A DNA stretch of 64,000 bases, taken from positions 49,428 to 113,427 of the forward strand of contig JAFVYZ010000007.1 in NCBI GenBank assembly GCA_017508425.1, written 5' to 3'. Positions 26,886 through 34,517 of this stretch are shown here, piece after piece (the stretch's first letter is position 1; each line of letters starts with the position of its first letter). The notes beneath the pieces were generated by a model, which had not been told where the DNA came from, did no database searches, and saw only the letters and a program-made list of their open reading frames with translations. This DNA is from Clostridia bacterium. Its GTDB lineage: Bacteria > Bacillota > Clostridia > Oscillospirales > CAG-272. The translations under genes and the position numbers were made by a program.

Positions 26886-27710
26886 ATGGCATTTGCCGAT
26901 TTTCACACCCACACCATATTCTCCGACGGCTTTGGCACGGTTGAGGAAATGGTGGAAAGTGCAAGGGCCAAGGGGATGCTCGCGCTGGGTATTTCCGACC
27001 ACAGCATGACCCCCTTTGACCTCAGGTACTGCATGCGCCCCGAAACGAATATTGAAGCTTACGAGCCGATGGTACGCGAAGCGCAAAAGCGCACGCGCGA
27101 ACTTCATAATTTCCCCGTTTTTCTCGGCATTGAGTGGGATTTCGGCTCTGACATTGACCGAGAACGCTACGACTACACCATTGGATCGGTGCATTACATC
27201 ATCCGCAAAAACGGCGAGATTTTCCCCGTGGACAGCCAGCCCGAAAAGGTGTTTGGCGGCATTGAGCACGTGTTTGGCGGCAACCGCCTCGATTTTGCCA
27301 AGGCGTATTTTGAGCACGTCGTCGAGCACGCCGAGAAAAACAAGCCGACCTTTATGGGACACTTTGATCTTTTAACCAAGCACGGGACCGTTGATGAGGA
27401 CGACGAGGCATACCTCGCCGTAGCACGCGAGGCGCTTGCCGAGACGATCAAGCACGTGCCCCTCATCGAGGTCAACATGGGCGCTGTCATCAGAGGTCTT
27501 CGCTCGGTGCCCTATCCGAACCCGAAATTCCTGCCATTGATACACGAGCTTGGCGGCAGGATCATTCTCTCCTCGGATGCGCACGCCCCCGACAAGATCG
27601 CGTTTCAGTTCCCCGAAATGCTAAAGCTTTTGCAAGGCGCGGGCTTTACGCACGTATCGCGCCTGACGGAAAAAGGCATTGTCGAGGATGAGATCAACAT
27701 ACTGCTTTAA
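26886..27710 (+). CDS. PHP-domain histidinol-phosphatase family protein (HisJ-like)
   Basis: A 274-residue HisJ/HisK-type phosphoesterase. Metal ligands are visible in FADFHTHTIFSDG, LGISDHS, FLGIEWDF, SVHYI, MGHFDLLTKHG and LSSDAHAP. The family includes histidinol-phosphate phosphatase, but no histidine gene is nearby and the operon is glycosidic, so a sugar-phosphate or other phosphomonoester substrate is equally possible. It ends the operon and is followed by a terminator. Confidence 0.85.
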   Translation: MAFADFHTHTIFSDGFGTVEEMVESARAKGMLALGISDHSMTPFDLRYCMRPETNIEAYEPMVREAQKRTRELHNFPVFLGIEWDFGSDIDRERYDYTIGSVHYIIRKNGEIFPVDSQPEKVFGGIEHVFGGNRLDFAKAYFEHVVEHAEKNKPTFMGHFDLLTKHGTVDEDDEAYLAVAREALAETIKHVPLIEVNMGAVIRGLRSVPYPNPKFLPLIHELGGRIILSSDAHAPDKIAFQFPEMLKLLQGAGFTHVSRLTEKGIVEDEINILL

Positions 27711-27836
27711 ATAAAAACATCCTCCATTAGCGTGATACTCTTAACGGAGAATTCGGAAAACACCATTCAGTGCGAGCATCGCATTTGACCGGTCAAAAGC
27801 ACATTGGGCTAAGGCAAAACCCATATTACAAACAGA

Positions 27837-27880
27837 AAGAGAGAACCAATCGGTGTGCAGCCGAAATGTTCTCTCTTTTT
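27837..27880 (+). terminator. Intrinsic terminator of the glycosidase operon
   Basis: AAAGAGAGAAC/GTTCTCTCTTT arms around a loop of about 22 bases, followed by T5, about 125 bases after the PHP stop codon. Confidence 0.75.
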
Positions 27881-27890
27881 CTGTTCGTTT

Positions 27891-28122
27891 GATGAAATCG
27901 TGGTTATACCACGATGAGATCTTCGCTTTGCTCAGATGAAATCCAAGGACAAGTCCTTGGATGAAATCAAATCCGCCCGAGCTTGTCTCGCTGCGGCTCG
28001 GTCACGCTCGCGTTCTGACAACGCACCGCGTTGTCATTCATTGCGCTTGCGTCATTCGGCGTGTCCGCCCGCCGAATAGCAAATTCCATCCACCATGGGT
28101 GGATTTCACCCGTCGAAGACGG
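27891..28122. repeat. Chain of short palindromes with GATGAAATC spacers
   Basis: Non-coding stretch built from successive hairpins: 27899-27913, 27941-27962 (ATCCAAGGAC/GTCCTTGGAT), 28017-28035 (GACAACGC/GCGTTGTC), 28054-28077 (ATTCGGC/GCCGAAT), 28088-28104 (ATCCACC/GGTGGAT) and 28110-28122 (CCGTC/GACGG). GATGAAATC occurs three times (27891, 27935, 27960), each before a different palindrome. It behaves like a mosaic palindromic repeat rather than a single transposon: no terminal repeats or transposase were seen. Confidence 0.75.
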
Positions 28123-28170
28123 ATTTGACAGCGTTCTCCATGAAGGATAACACGCATATGGGGGATGTTT

Positions 28171-28362
28171 TTATTTATTGTACAGTGCGTCTTCATCCAC
28201 GAGAATGGGGCCGATTTCGACTTCAAACTCCTTTACGCAAGTTTGCGCCAAAAATTCGAGTTGTGCGTTTAGCGACCGCTTATTGTACCTTGCTACCTGC
28301 GTAATTTTATAAAGGAGTTCGGGCTCAAACCGGATTCCGGTTTGTATTTTGTTTGTAGCCAT
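28171..28362 (-). CDS. Arc/CopG-like ribbon-helix-helix protein
   Basis: A 63-residue DNA-binding protein. MATNKIQTGIRFEPELLYKI forms the beta-ribbon and first helix, and NKRSLNAQLEFLAQTCVKEF the second, as in Arc. The ATG at 28362 follows GAGGTG with good spacing; the longer in-frame reading upstream has no ribosome site. It is divergent from an AbrB-like gene, and GTGYTATCA half-sites lie at its start codon and in the shared promoter region, so autoregulation is likely. Confidence 0.85.
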   Translation of the reverse strand: MATNKIQTGIRFEPELLYKITQVARYNKRSLNAQLEFLAQTCVKEFEVEIGPILVDEDALYNK

Positions 28363-28449
28363 TGATAACACCTCGCAAGCATTTTGATAATAGTGTGCTA
28401 TCATTATACCCCAAAAAACCTTGACTTTACACAAACAAAGTGTTATCAT
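28363..28449 (+). promoter_or_regulatory. Divergent promoter region with GTGYTATCA half-sites
   Basis: Plus-strand promoter TTGACT (28421-28426), 17 bases, TATCAT (28444-28449). The motif GTG(T/C)TATCA occurs at 28363-28371 (minus), 28395-28403 (with an inverted TGATA at 28385) and 28440-28448, the last over the -10 box. TATAAT at 28403-28408 on the minus strand is the likely -10 of the RHH gene. Confidence 0.65.
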
Positions 28450-28482
28450 ATAAGCAAATCTCACGGAGGGTATCACTGAAAA

Positions 28483-28719
28483 ATGTCACACGAAACCGAA
28501 AAAACGCTCGACAATCTCGGCAGAGTCATTTTGCCCGTAAAATACAGAAATCAATTGGGGCTTAAGCCGGGAGACAAGGTACTGATCTCCCTGAAAAACG
28601 ATGCCATTTCGATCACCCCTTCTACGGACACCTGCGCACTTTGCGGAAAAGCTCTGGTAAGTAAGTGTGAGCTTCGCCTGTGTAAATATTGCATTCAAGC
28701 CGTGAAAAATCACAAATAA
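28483..28719 (+). CDS. AbrB/SpoVT-type DNA-binding protein with zinc ribbon
   Basis: A 78-residue transition-state-type regulator. LDNLGRVILPVKYRNQLGLK and the KVLISLKNDAISI strand form the AbrB swapped-hairpin fold, and the tail carries two CxxC pairs (CALCG, CKYC) suggesting a small zinc site. The form is common in Clostridia. The gene is divergent from the RHH protein and ends at a terminator shared with the convergent khpA. Confidence 0.9.
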   Translation: MSHETEKTLDNLGRVILPVKYRNQLGLKPGDKVLISLKNDAISITPSTDTCALCGKALVSKCELRLCKYCIQAVKNHK

Positions 28720-28756
28720 GGAAAGCACCGACCCACGGTCGGTGCTTTCCTTTTAG
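28720..28756. terminator. Bidirectional terminator
   Basis: A 13-base-pair stem GGAAAGCACCGAC/GTCGGTGCTTTCC with a five-base loop, followed by T4. It lies between the convergent AbrB-like and KH-domain genes. Confidence 0.88.
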
Positions 28757-28992
28757 TCTTTGATATCAACAGTCACTTTTTTGCCACAGCTGCCTGCCGC
28801 CGCTTTCATCACGGAACGGATGGCCTTTGCGATGCGACCGTGACGGCCGATAACCATGCCCATGTCGTCGGCATGTACGCTCAAAGTCAGCGTTACTTCG
28901 TTGTTTTCTTCCTGCTCAAGTACCACAACGTCATCGGGATGATCGACGATGGCCGTTGCAATCTCAACGAGGATCTCTTTGAGGCTCAACAT
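28753..28992 (-). CDS. khpA: KH-domain RNA-binding protein KhpA/YlqC
   Basis: A 79-residue single-KH protein; the GMVIGRHGRIAKAIRSVMKA stretch contains the GxxG loop. KhpA partners KhpB in RNA binding linked to cell division in other Firmicutes. The ATG at 28992 follows GCGGAG by six bases; a longer in-frame start would overlap rpsP. It is the last gene of ylxM-ffh-rpsP-khpA; the rimM-trmD-rplS genes that often follow are not here. Confidence 0.92.
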   Translation of the reverse strand: MLSLKEILVEIATAIVDHPDDVVVLEQEENNEVTLTLSVHADDMGMVIGRHGRIAKAIRSVMKAAAGSCGKKVTVDIKD

Positions 28993-29006
28993 AAAGCGCT
29001 CCGCAA

Positions 29007-29243
29007 TCAACCGATCACGCCGGCCTTGGTGAGAAGTACCTTTACGGTCTCAGTGGGCTGTGCGCCATTGCCAAGCCACTTCTTTGCAGCCTCAGCATTT
29101 ACAGCAAGCTCCTTGGACTTGGGATTGTAGTGACCGATCTCCTCGATAAAGCGGCCGTCACGGGGTGAGCGCTGATCGGCAACAACGATACGGTATGCGG
29201 GGCTGTGCGTCTTACCCGTACGGGTGAGTCTGATTTTAACCAT
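29007..29243 (-). CDS. rpsP: 30S ribosomal protein S16
   Basis: A 78-residue ribosomal protein starting [20 protein letters not shown] with [21 protein letters not shown], both diagnostic. It lies between ffh and khpA as in B. subtilis. Confidence 0.98.
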   Translation of the reverse strand: MVKIRLTRTGKTHSPAYRIVVADQRSPRDGRFIEEIGHYNPKSKELAVNAEAAKKWLGNGAQPTETVKVLLTKAGVIG

Positions 29244-29300
29244 GGTAAAAATCTCCTTTGTTTTTGTTTTTATTTTTAATAATTATTTATAAAAAATCCG

Positions 29301-30635
29301 TCAAAACGGAAGTTTCATCTTTCCAAAAAGTCCGCGCTTGCCACCGGGGGAGGTCAGCTGCTTCATCATCTTGCGCACACCGTCAAACTGCTTTAAAAGC
29401 TTGTTGACGTCCTCAACCGTTGTGCCGCTGCCCTTGGCAATGCGCATTTTGCGCGAGGCGTTGATGACCTCGGGGCGCTCGCGCTCTTTTTTGGTCATGG
29501 ACTTGATGATCGCCTCGGTCCTTGCCAGCTGCTTTTCATCGATCTTGGCGTCCTTAAGAGCCCCCGGCTTTACACCCGGGATCATACCCATCAGGCTCTC
29601 AATGTTGCCCATTTTTTTGATCTGCGCGAACTGGTCGAGATAATCGTCAAGCGTAAAGGTGGCGGCACGGATCTTTTTTTCAAGCTCGGCCGCTTGCTTT
29701 TGGTCAAAGGCCTGCTCCGCCTTCTCGATCAGGGAAAGCACGTCGCCCATACCGAGGATTCGGCTGGCCATACGGTCGGGATAGAAGGGCTCGATCGCAT
29801 CGAGCTTTTCGCCCACACCGATGAACTTGATGGGCTTGCCTGTTACGTGACGTACCGACAGCGCGGCACCGCCACGGGTATCGCCGTCGAGCTTAGTGAG
29901 AATGACACCCGTGACGTCGAGCTGCTCGTTGAAGTGCTCGGCCACCGTCACGGCATCCTGACCGATCATAGCATCGATCGTGAGGAGGATCTCGGTCGGA
30001 TCTACCGCACGACGGATATCCTCGAGCTCACGCATCAGGGTCTGGTCGATATGCAAACGGCCTGCCGTATCGATAAACACCATATCGTAGCCGTTTTTGG
30101 CGGCCAGCTTCAAGGCATCCTTGGCGATCTTGACGGGCTTCTCCTTATCCCCCGGTGCATAAACGGGAATATCCAGCTTTTCACCAAGGATCTCAAGCTG
30201 CTTGATGGCCGCGGGACGGTACACATCACACGCGACAAGAAGCGGCTTTTTGCCCTGCTTTTTATACATACCGGCAAGCTTACCTGCGTGTGTGGTCTTA
30301 CCCGCACCCTGAAGGCCCACCATCATCACGACTGTGGGGGGCTTCGGAGAAATGGTCAGCTTCGCCTGCGAGGTGCCCATTAATTTAATCAGCTCCTCAT
30401 TGACGATCTTCACGATCTGTTGAGCCGGCAGCAGCGACTCCATCACCTCGGTGCCGACGGCACGCTCGGAGACCATTTTAATGAAGTCCTTTACCACCTT
30501 AAAGTTTACGTCAGCTTCAAGGAGCGCAAGCTTGATCTCACGCATACCCGCTTTTACGTCCGCCTCGGTCAGTTTTCCTTTGTTGCGAAAAAATTTAAAG
30601 GCGTTGTTCAATTTTTCGGTCAAGCTTTGAAACAT
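29301..30635 (-). CDS. ffh: Signal recognition particle protein Ffh/SRP54
   Basis: GTPase that targets nascent membrane and secreted proteins to FtsY. NG domain with G1 GLQGAGKTTHAGKLA, DTAGRLHID (G3) and TKLDGDTRGG (G4), then the methionine-rich M domain (LDDYLDQFAQIKKMGNIESL, GMIPGV, IKSMTKKERERPEVINASRK) that binds SRP RNA. The 444-residue length is normal. The start ATG at 30635 (MFQSLTEKLN) was chosen because GGAAT-type upstream reading through 30689 is not conserved. It is 23 bases after ylxM. Confidence 0.98.
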   Translation of the reverse strand: MFQSLTEKLNNAFKFFRNKGKLTEADVKAGMREIKLALLEADVNFKVVKDFIKMVSERAVGTEVMESLLPAQQIVKIVNEELIKLMGTSQAKLTISPKPPTVVMMVGLQGAGKTTHAGKLAGMYKKQGKKPLLVACDVYRPAAIKQLEILGEKLDIPVYAPGDKEKPVKIAKDALKLAAKNGYDMVFIDTAGRLHIDQTLMRELEDIRRAVDPTEILLTIDAMIGQDAVTVAEHFNEQLDVTGVILTKLDGDTRGGAALSVRHVTGKPIKFIGVGEKLDAIEPFYPDRMASRILGMGDVLSLIEKAEQAFDQKQAAELEKKIRAATFTLDDYLDQFAQIKKMGNIESLMGMIPGVKPGALKDAKIDEKQLARTEAIIKSMTKKERERPEVINASRKMRIAKGSGTTVEDVNKLLKQFDGVRKMMKQLTSPGGKRGLFGKMKLPF

Positions 30636-30658
30636 TGGAATACCGCCCTTCTCTTTTT

Positions 30659-31003
30659 TTAGAGTGTATATGCTTCCCCTGTCGCGCAAGCGGCGATCAG
30701 TGCATCGGCCGCAGACGCCATTTCAGGGTGACCCGACGCAAGCTCTTTGAGCCTTTGTCCTGCCTCACGCATCCTGCCTTCGCGCTCCACCAAATGCAGT
30801 TTGCTTTCAAAAAAGTAAAGCTCTCGCTCGGCTTTTTTAAGGCTGTCGCGTACCCCCTGACGGGAGATGCCCACGTCCTCGGCGATCTCGCCAAGGGACA
30901 GGTCCTGATTGTAATAAAGATCAAGCAAGCGCTGTTGACGGTCACTGAGCAGCTCGGCGTACACGTCGATCAGCTCCGCCAGCTGCAGGTTTTTTTCAAA
31001 CAT
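30659..31003 (-). CDS. ylxM: YlxM sigma-like HTH protein
   Basis: A 114-residue protein with a sigma-region-4-like HTH (LLDLYYNQDLSLGEIAEDVG, then ISRQGVRDSLKKAERELYFFE). YlxM proteins accompany ffh and are thought to influence SRP assembly or expression. The ATG at 31003 directly follows GGTGAG. Consensus promoter just upstream. Confidence 0.93.
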   Translation of the reverse strand: MFEKNLQLAELIDVYAELLSDRQQRLLDLYYNQDLSLGEIAEDVGISRQGVRDSLKKAERELYFFESKLHLVEREGRMREAGQRLKELASGHPEMASAADALIAACATGEAYTL

Positions 31004-31012
31004 ATTCTCACC

Positions 31013-31063
31013 TGTAAAGCAAATTACTTTACAGAGTATATCATAAGTGTCGCCGCTTGTCAA
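31013..31063 (-). promoter_or_regulatory. Promoter and palindrome of ylxM-ffh-rpsP-khpA
   Basis: TTGACA (31063-31058), 17 bases, TATACT (31040-31035) on the minus strand. A TGTAAAG/CTTTACA inverted repeat with a seven-base centre (31013-31033) overlaps the expected transcription start and could be an operator or a 5' hairpin. Confidence 0.8.
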
Positions 31064-31081
31064 GTGTTTTTTTATATTTTT

Positions 31082-31282
31082 TTAAAATAATACGCCGCGA
31101 TCAAACCCCAAAGCCGTAAGCATTTCCCCACAATCCTTTGCCCCCGTAACGTATATGAGATCCTCTACGGTAATGGCATTGGCGCAGTCCGAGCAAACGG
31201 CGCGTGCGCCAAAAGAAAATGCAACCTCGCCAAAGGCCACGGTGCCGCCGCACAAATGGCAAAATTTTTTTCGATTTTTCAA
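31082..31282 (-). CDS. Small putative zinc-binding protein
   Basis: A 66-residue protein with two CxxC knuckles (FCHLCGG and VCSDCAN), suggesting one zinc site; family not recognised. The proposed TTG start at 31282 has GGGGG eight bases upstream. An ATG with a closer run of G opens another frame (62 codons) with no recognisable features. No promoter was identified on this strand, so expression is uncertain. Confidence 0.5.
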   Translation of the reverse strand: MKNRKKFCHLCGGTVAFGEVAFSFGARAVCSDCANAITVEDLIYVTGAKDCGEMLTALGFDRGVLF

Positions 31283-31302
31283 ATTTCATACCCCCTTTTT
31301 CC

Positions 31303-31332
31303 TTGACATCACGTCATCCTTTCTTTTATAAT
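31303..31332 (+). promoter_or_regulatory. Promoter of the ABC-F gene
   Basis: TTGACA (31303-31308), 18 bases, TATAAT (31327-31332), leaving a 5' leader of about 125 bases before the start codon. Confidence 0.82.
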
Positions 31333-31465
31333 AGTATTTAAGACAAGAAATGTGGAGTACCGTACGCGTCTTGGCAATAAAGGTGTAGATACGACCACGT
31401 TTTTTTGCTACTATAAGTATAACGGATATGGCGACCCTTGTCGTTACCCGTGGAAAGGAGCCCCC

Positions 31466-33415
31466 ATGACGGTTTTGAGCGTGTCCGATCTCTCGCTCGC
31501 ATTTGGTGTTCACACCGTACTTGACGGTGTTTCTTTTTCCCTGAACGAGACCGACAAGCTTGGCGTTATCGGCGTCAACGGGTGCGGAAAATCGACTCTT
31601 TTTAAGCTCATTACGGGGGAGCTTACCCCCGATCAAGGCAACGTGTTTATCGGGGGTGGCAAAACGGTTGGGATCCTCAAGCAGGACGATGCCTTTGAGG
31701 CCGATGCCTCAGCGGGCGACACGCCGCTTCTTCAAATGATCGCCGCCTTCCCCGAGCTGCTCGCCGCCGAAAGGCGCCTCGCGGAGCTGGAGTTTGACCT
31801 TCACGCACGCGAAAGCGAGGCCGGGACCGATGCGTACGCCGCCCTTGCCACCGCCTTTACCGCGGCGCAGGAAAAATTCATTGAGGACGGCGGCCCTCAA
31901 TTCCGCGCACGTGCCGCCTCGGTCTTGAAGCGCATGGGCTTTTCGGAATGCGAAATGAATCAATCGCTCTCGACCCTCTCGGGCGGTCAGCGTACACGCC
32001 TGGCGCTGGCACGTCAGCTGGCACGCGAGCCCGATATTTTGCTGCTCGACGAGCCGACCAACCACTTGGATATTGAAACCCTCTATTGGCTTGAAAGCTT
32101 CCTCGCGCAATACAAAAAATGCGTGCTTGTCATCTCGCACGACCGTTACTTTCTTGACCGTGTGACCACCAAAACGCTCGTACTGGAATACGGACGCGCC
32201 ACACTCTATTCGGGCGGCTATACCAAGAGCGCCGAGCAACGAAGGATCGACCGCGAGATCGCCGAGCGACATTATAAAAATCAACAAAAAGAAATTGCAC
32301 GCCAAGAGGCGTATATTGCACAGCAGCGGCAGTGGAATCGCGAGCGCAACATCATCGCGGCCGAATCGCGCTTAAAGCAGCTGGCAAAAATGGAAAAGCT
32401 CGAAAAGCCCAAAAACGCCCCCAAGGCGATCCGTATGAGCTTTGGCGAGGCAAGAGAAAGCGGCAACGAGGTACTTTCGGTACGCGGGCTTTCAATGGCC
32501 TTTGGCGAAAAAAAGCTCTTCGAGGGCATTGGCTTTCTCTTGAAGAAAAACGACCGTTTGTTCATTACGGGCCCGAACGGATGCGGAAAATCCACACTCC
32601 TGAAGATCCTGCTCGGAAAATTGCACCCGACGGCCGGGCGCGTGGAGCCGGGATACAACGTGGAGATCGGCTACTACGATCAGGAAAACCAAAACCTCAC
32701 CCCCGAAAACACGGTGCTTGAGGAATTGTGGTCGGCGTATCCGCACTTGACCGAAACCGAGATCCGAAGCACGCTTGCACTGTTTTGCTTCATCGGCGAG
32801 GACGTTTTTCGCACCGTATCGGTCCTGTCGGGCGGTGAGCGTGCGCGCTTGACGCTTTCAAAGCTGATCCTATCCCGCGTGAATCTACTGGTGCTTGACG
32901 AACCGACCAACCACCTCGACATCGACTCTCGAGAGGCTCTCGAAACGGCCCTCGATGCATTTGACGGAACGGTGCTGGCCGTATCGCACGACCGCTATTT
33001 TATGGACAAGCTCGCCACGCGCGTGATTGCACTCAAGCCCGGAACGGGAGACGGAGACCTGCTCGACTACCACGTATCAAGCAAGGGGCGCGGATATAGC
33101 GAATTCCTTGAGTTTAAGGAGGCCCGCTTAGCACGTGCCGAGGGGACCGCCACAGCACCGAATGCATCGCCTCAAAGTGCTGCCAAGACCGAATATCTTG
33201 CGCGAAAGCAAAATGCCGCCGACGAGCGGCGCGAGCGCGCACGCATCGGACGCCTGAAGGCCGAGGCCGAAAAGCTGGAGGAGGAGCTGGTCCTGATCGA
33301 CCAAGAGCTCTACGGCTCTGCCGCCAGCAACTACGAGAGAGCCGCCGAGCTGGACGCACGCAAGACCGAGGCCGAGGAAAGACTGCTTGAGATCTACGAA
33401 GAGATCGGTGTATAA
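31466..33415 (+). CDS. ABC-F family ATPase (ribosome-associated)
   Basis: Soluble protein of 649 residues with two ABC domains and no membrane segment. Domain 1: Walker A GVNGCGKST, signature LSGGQRTRLALA, Walker B ILLLDEPTNHLD. Domain 2: GPNGCGKST, LSGGERARLTLS, LLVLDEPTNHLD. Between them is the charged linker that reaches the ribosomal P/E sites (ERHYKNQQKEIARQEAYIAQ), and a coiled-coil C-terminus follows. The family covers translation factors (EttA, YdiF, Uup) and antibiotic ribosome protection; the class cannot be fixed by eye. GGAG precedes the ATG by seven bases; upstream in-frame codons are leader. Confidence 0.93.
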   Translation: MTVLSVSDLSLAFGVHTVLDGVSFSLNETDKLGVIGVNGCGKSTLFKLITGELTPDQGNVFIGGGKTVGILKQDDAFEADASAGDTPLLQMIAAFPELLAAERRLAELEFDLHARESEAGTDAYAALATAFTAAQEKFIEDGGPQFRARAASVLKRMGFSECEMNQSLSTLSGGQRTRLALARQLAREPDILLLDEPTNHLDIETLYWLESFLAQYKKCVLVISHDRYFLDRVTTKTLVLEYGRATLYSGGYTKSAEQRRIDREIAERHYKNQQKEIARQEAYIAQQRQWNRERNIIAAESRLKQLAKMEKLEKPKNAPKAIRMSFGEARESGNEVLSVRGLSMAFGEKKLFEGIGFLLKKNDRLFITGPNGCGKSTLLKILLGKLHPTAGRVEPGYNVEIGYYDQENQNLTPENTVLEELWSAYPHLTETEIRSTLALFCFIGEDVFRTVSVLSGGERARLTLSKLILSRVNLLVLDEPTNHLDIDSREALETALDAFDGTVLAVSHDRYFMDKLATRVIALKPGTGDGDLLDYHVSSKGRGYSEFLEFKEARLARAEGTATAPNASPQSAAKTEYLARKQNAADERRERARIGRLKAEAEKLEEELVLIDQELYGSAASNYERAAELDARKTEAEERLLEIYEEIGV

Positions 33416-33443
33416 TAACCAAACATCAATAAGGAGTACTATT

Positions 33444-34466
33444 ATGAATCAAAGCACGATGAAATGGTGTGTGATCGGTGCGGGAGGCATTGCCGACCGT
33501 CGCACGATCCCCGCACTTCTCACCGACCCGAAAAATGACCTTGTCGCCGTGATGGATAAAAGCCCCGTTGCCGCTAAGGCCACGGGCGAAAAATACGGCG
33601 TTCCCTACTTCACCGACGAGCGCGAAATGCTTGAGGCGATCAACGCCGATGCCGTGTACGTCAGCACCCCTGTGTTTTGTCACTACGATCAGGCTATGCT
33701 CGCGCTTTCCTTTGGCAAGCACGTCTTCCTCGAGAAGCCGGTTTGCATTGACGGCAAAAAGAGCCGTGAGCTGCTTGAGGCCTTTAAGGCCGCCGGCAAG
33801 CAGCTTTCGATCGGCTACATGATGAAATATCACAGCCTGCACGAAAAGGCCAAGGCCCTCATCGCCGAGGGTGGCATTGGCACCGTCAATAGCGTGCGTG
33901 CCCAATTCACCTGCTGGTACCCCGATATCGCAGGCGCCTGGCGTCAGAACAAGGCCCTGGGTGGCGGCGGTGCGATCATGGACCTGGGCGTGCATTGCCT
34001 GGAGCTCATTGAGGACATTCTCGGCGAGCCGATCGCCGAGGCCAAGGCCTTTTACAGCACCCGTACCTTCTCGTATGAGGTAGAGGACGGTGCGGTGATC
34101 GTGCTTCGCACCAAGAGTGGGATCCTCGGGCACGTGGACTGCAACTTCAACATTCCCGACAAGGCCAGCGAGAGCAAGCTTGAGCTTTACGGAAGTGAGG
34201 GCTACATCATTTGCCGCGGGACCCTTGCCCAAGAGGATGGCGGCGTGCTCTCCCACCTTTACTGCCCGCAGGGCGATTATGAGGCGGCACAAAACCGCAC
34301 CACCGACAAGCCCGTGGAATATACGGGCGACAGCAGTAACAATATGTACCGCCGTCAGCTCGCGGCGTTCGCCGAAATCGTCAAGAGCGGCAAGCCCGAT
34401 TACACCCTTGCCGAGCGCGCCGTGCGCGTACAGGAGCTCGTGGACGAGATCTATCAAAACAACTGA
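33444..34466 (+). CDS. Gfo/Idh/MocA family oxidoreductase
   Basis: NAD(P)-dependent sugar or inositol dehydrogenase-like protein, 340 residues. Rossmann motif CVIGAGGIADRRTIPAL at the start, EKP motif in VFLEKPVCID, and the catalytic-type GGGAIMDLGVHCLELI segment in the C-terminal domain. The substrate is not predictable. The ATG at 33444 follows AAGGAG; it stands alone between ABC-F and a terminator, 28 bases after the ABC-F stop. Confidence 0.92.
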   Translation: MNQSTMKWCVIGAGGIADRRTIPALLTDPKNDLVAVMDKSPVAAKATGEKYGVPYFTDEREMLEAINADAVYVSTPVFCHYDQAMLALSFGKHVFLEKPVCIDGKKSRELLEAFKAAGKQLSIGYMMKYHSLHEKAKALIAEGGIGTVNSVRAQFTCWYPDIAGAWRQNKALGGGGAIMDLGVHCLELIEDILGEPIAEAKAFYSTRTFSYEVEDGAVIVLRTKSGILGHVDCNFNIPDKASESKLELYGSEGYIICRGTLAQEDGGVLSHLYCPQGDYEAAQNRTTDKPVEYTGDSSNNMYRRQLAAFAEIVKSGKPDYTLAERAVRVQELVDEIYQNN

Positions 34467-34480
34467 TCGAAGAAAAAAAT

Positions 34481-34509
34481 CCCTTGCGGAGCATTCCGCA
34501 AGGGATTTT
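34481..34509. terminator. Bidirectional terminator
   Basis: A 10-base-pair stem CCCTTGCGGA/TCCGCAAGGG with GCAT loop, then A plus T5 on the plus strand and T-rich on the minus strand. It separates the oxidoreductase from the convergent glycerol-phosphate operon. Confidence 0.9.
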
Positions 34510-34517
34510 TGTTTGTT

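Noticed and set aside
25215-27362. 715-codon open frame antisense to the GH20 and PHP genes
   Set aside because: It is a by-product of GC-biased third codon positions opposite well-identified genes; no ribosome site and no recognisable domain.
28483-28719. MazE-type antitoxin
   Set aside because: No toxin gene follows; the protein ends in a CxxC pair typical of stand-alone AbrB-like regulators and is followed by a terminator.
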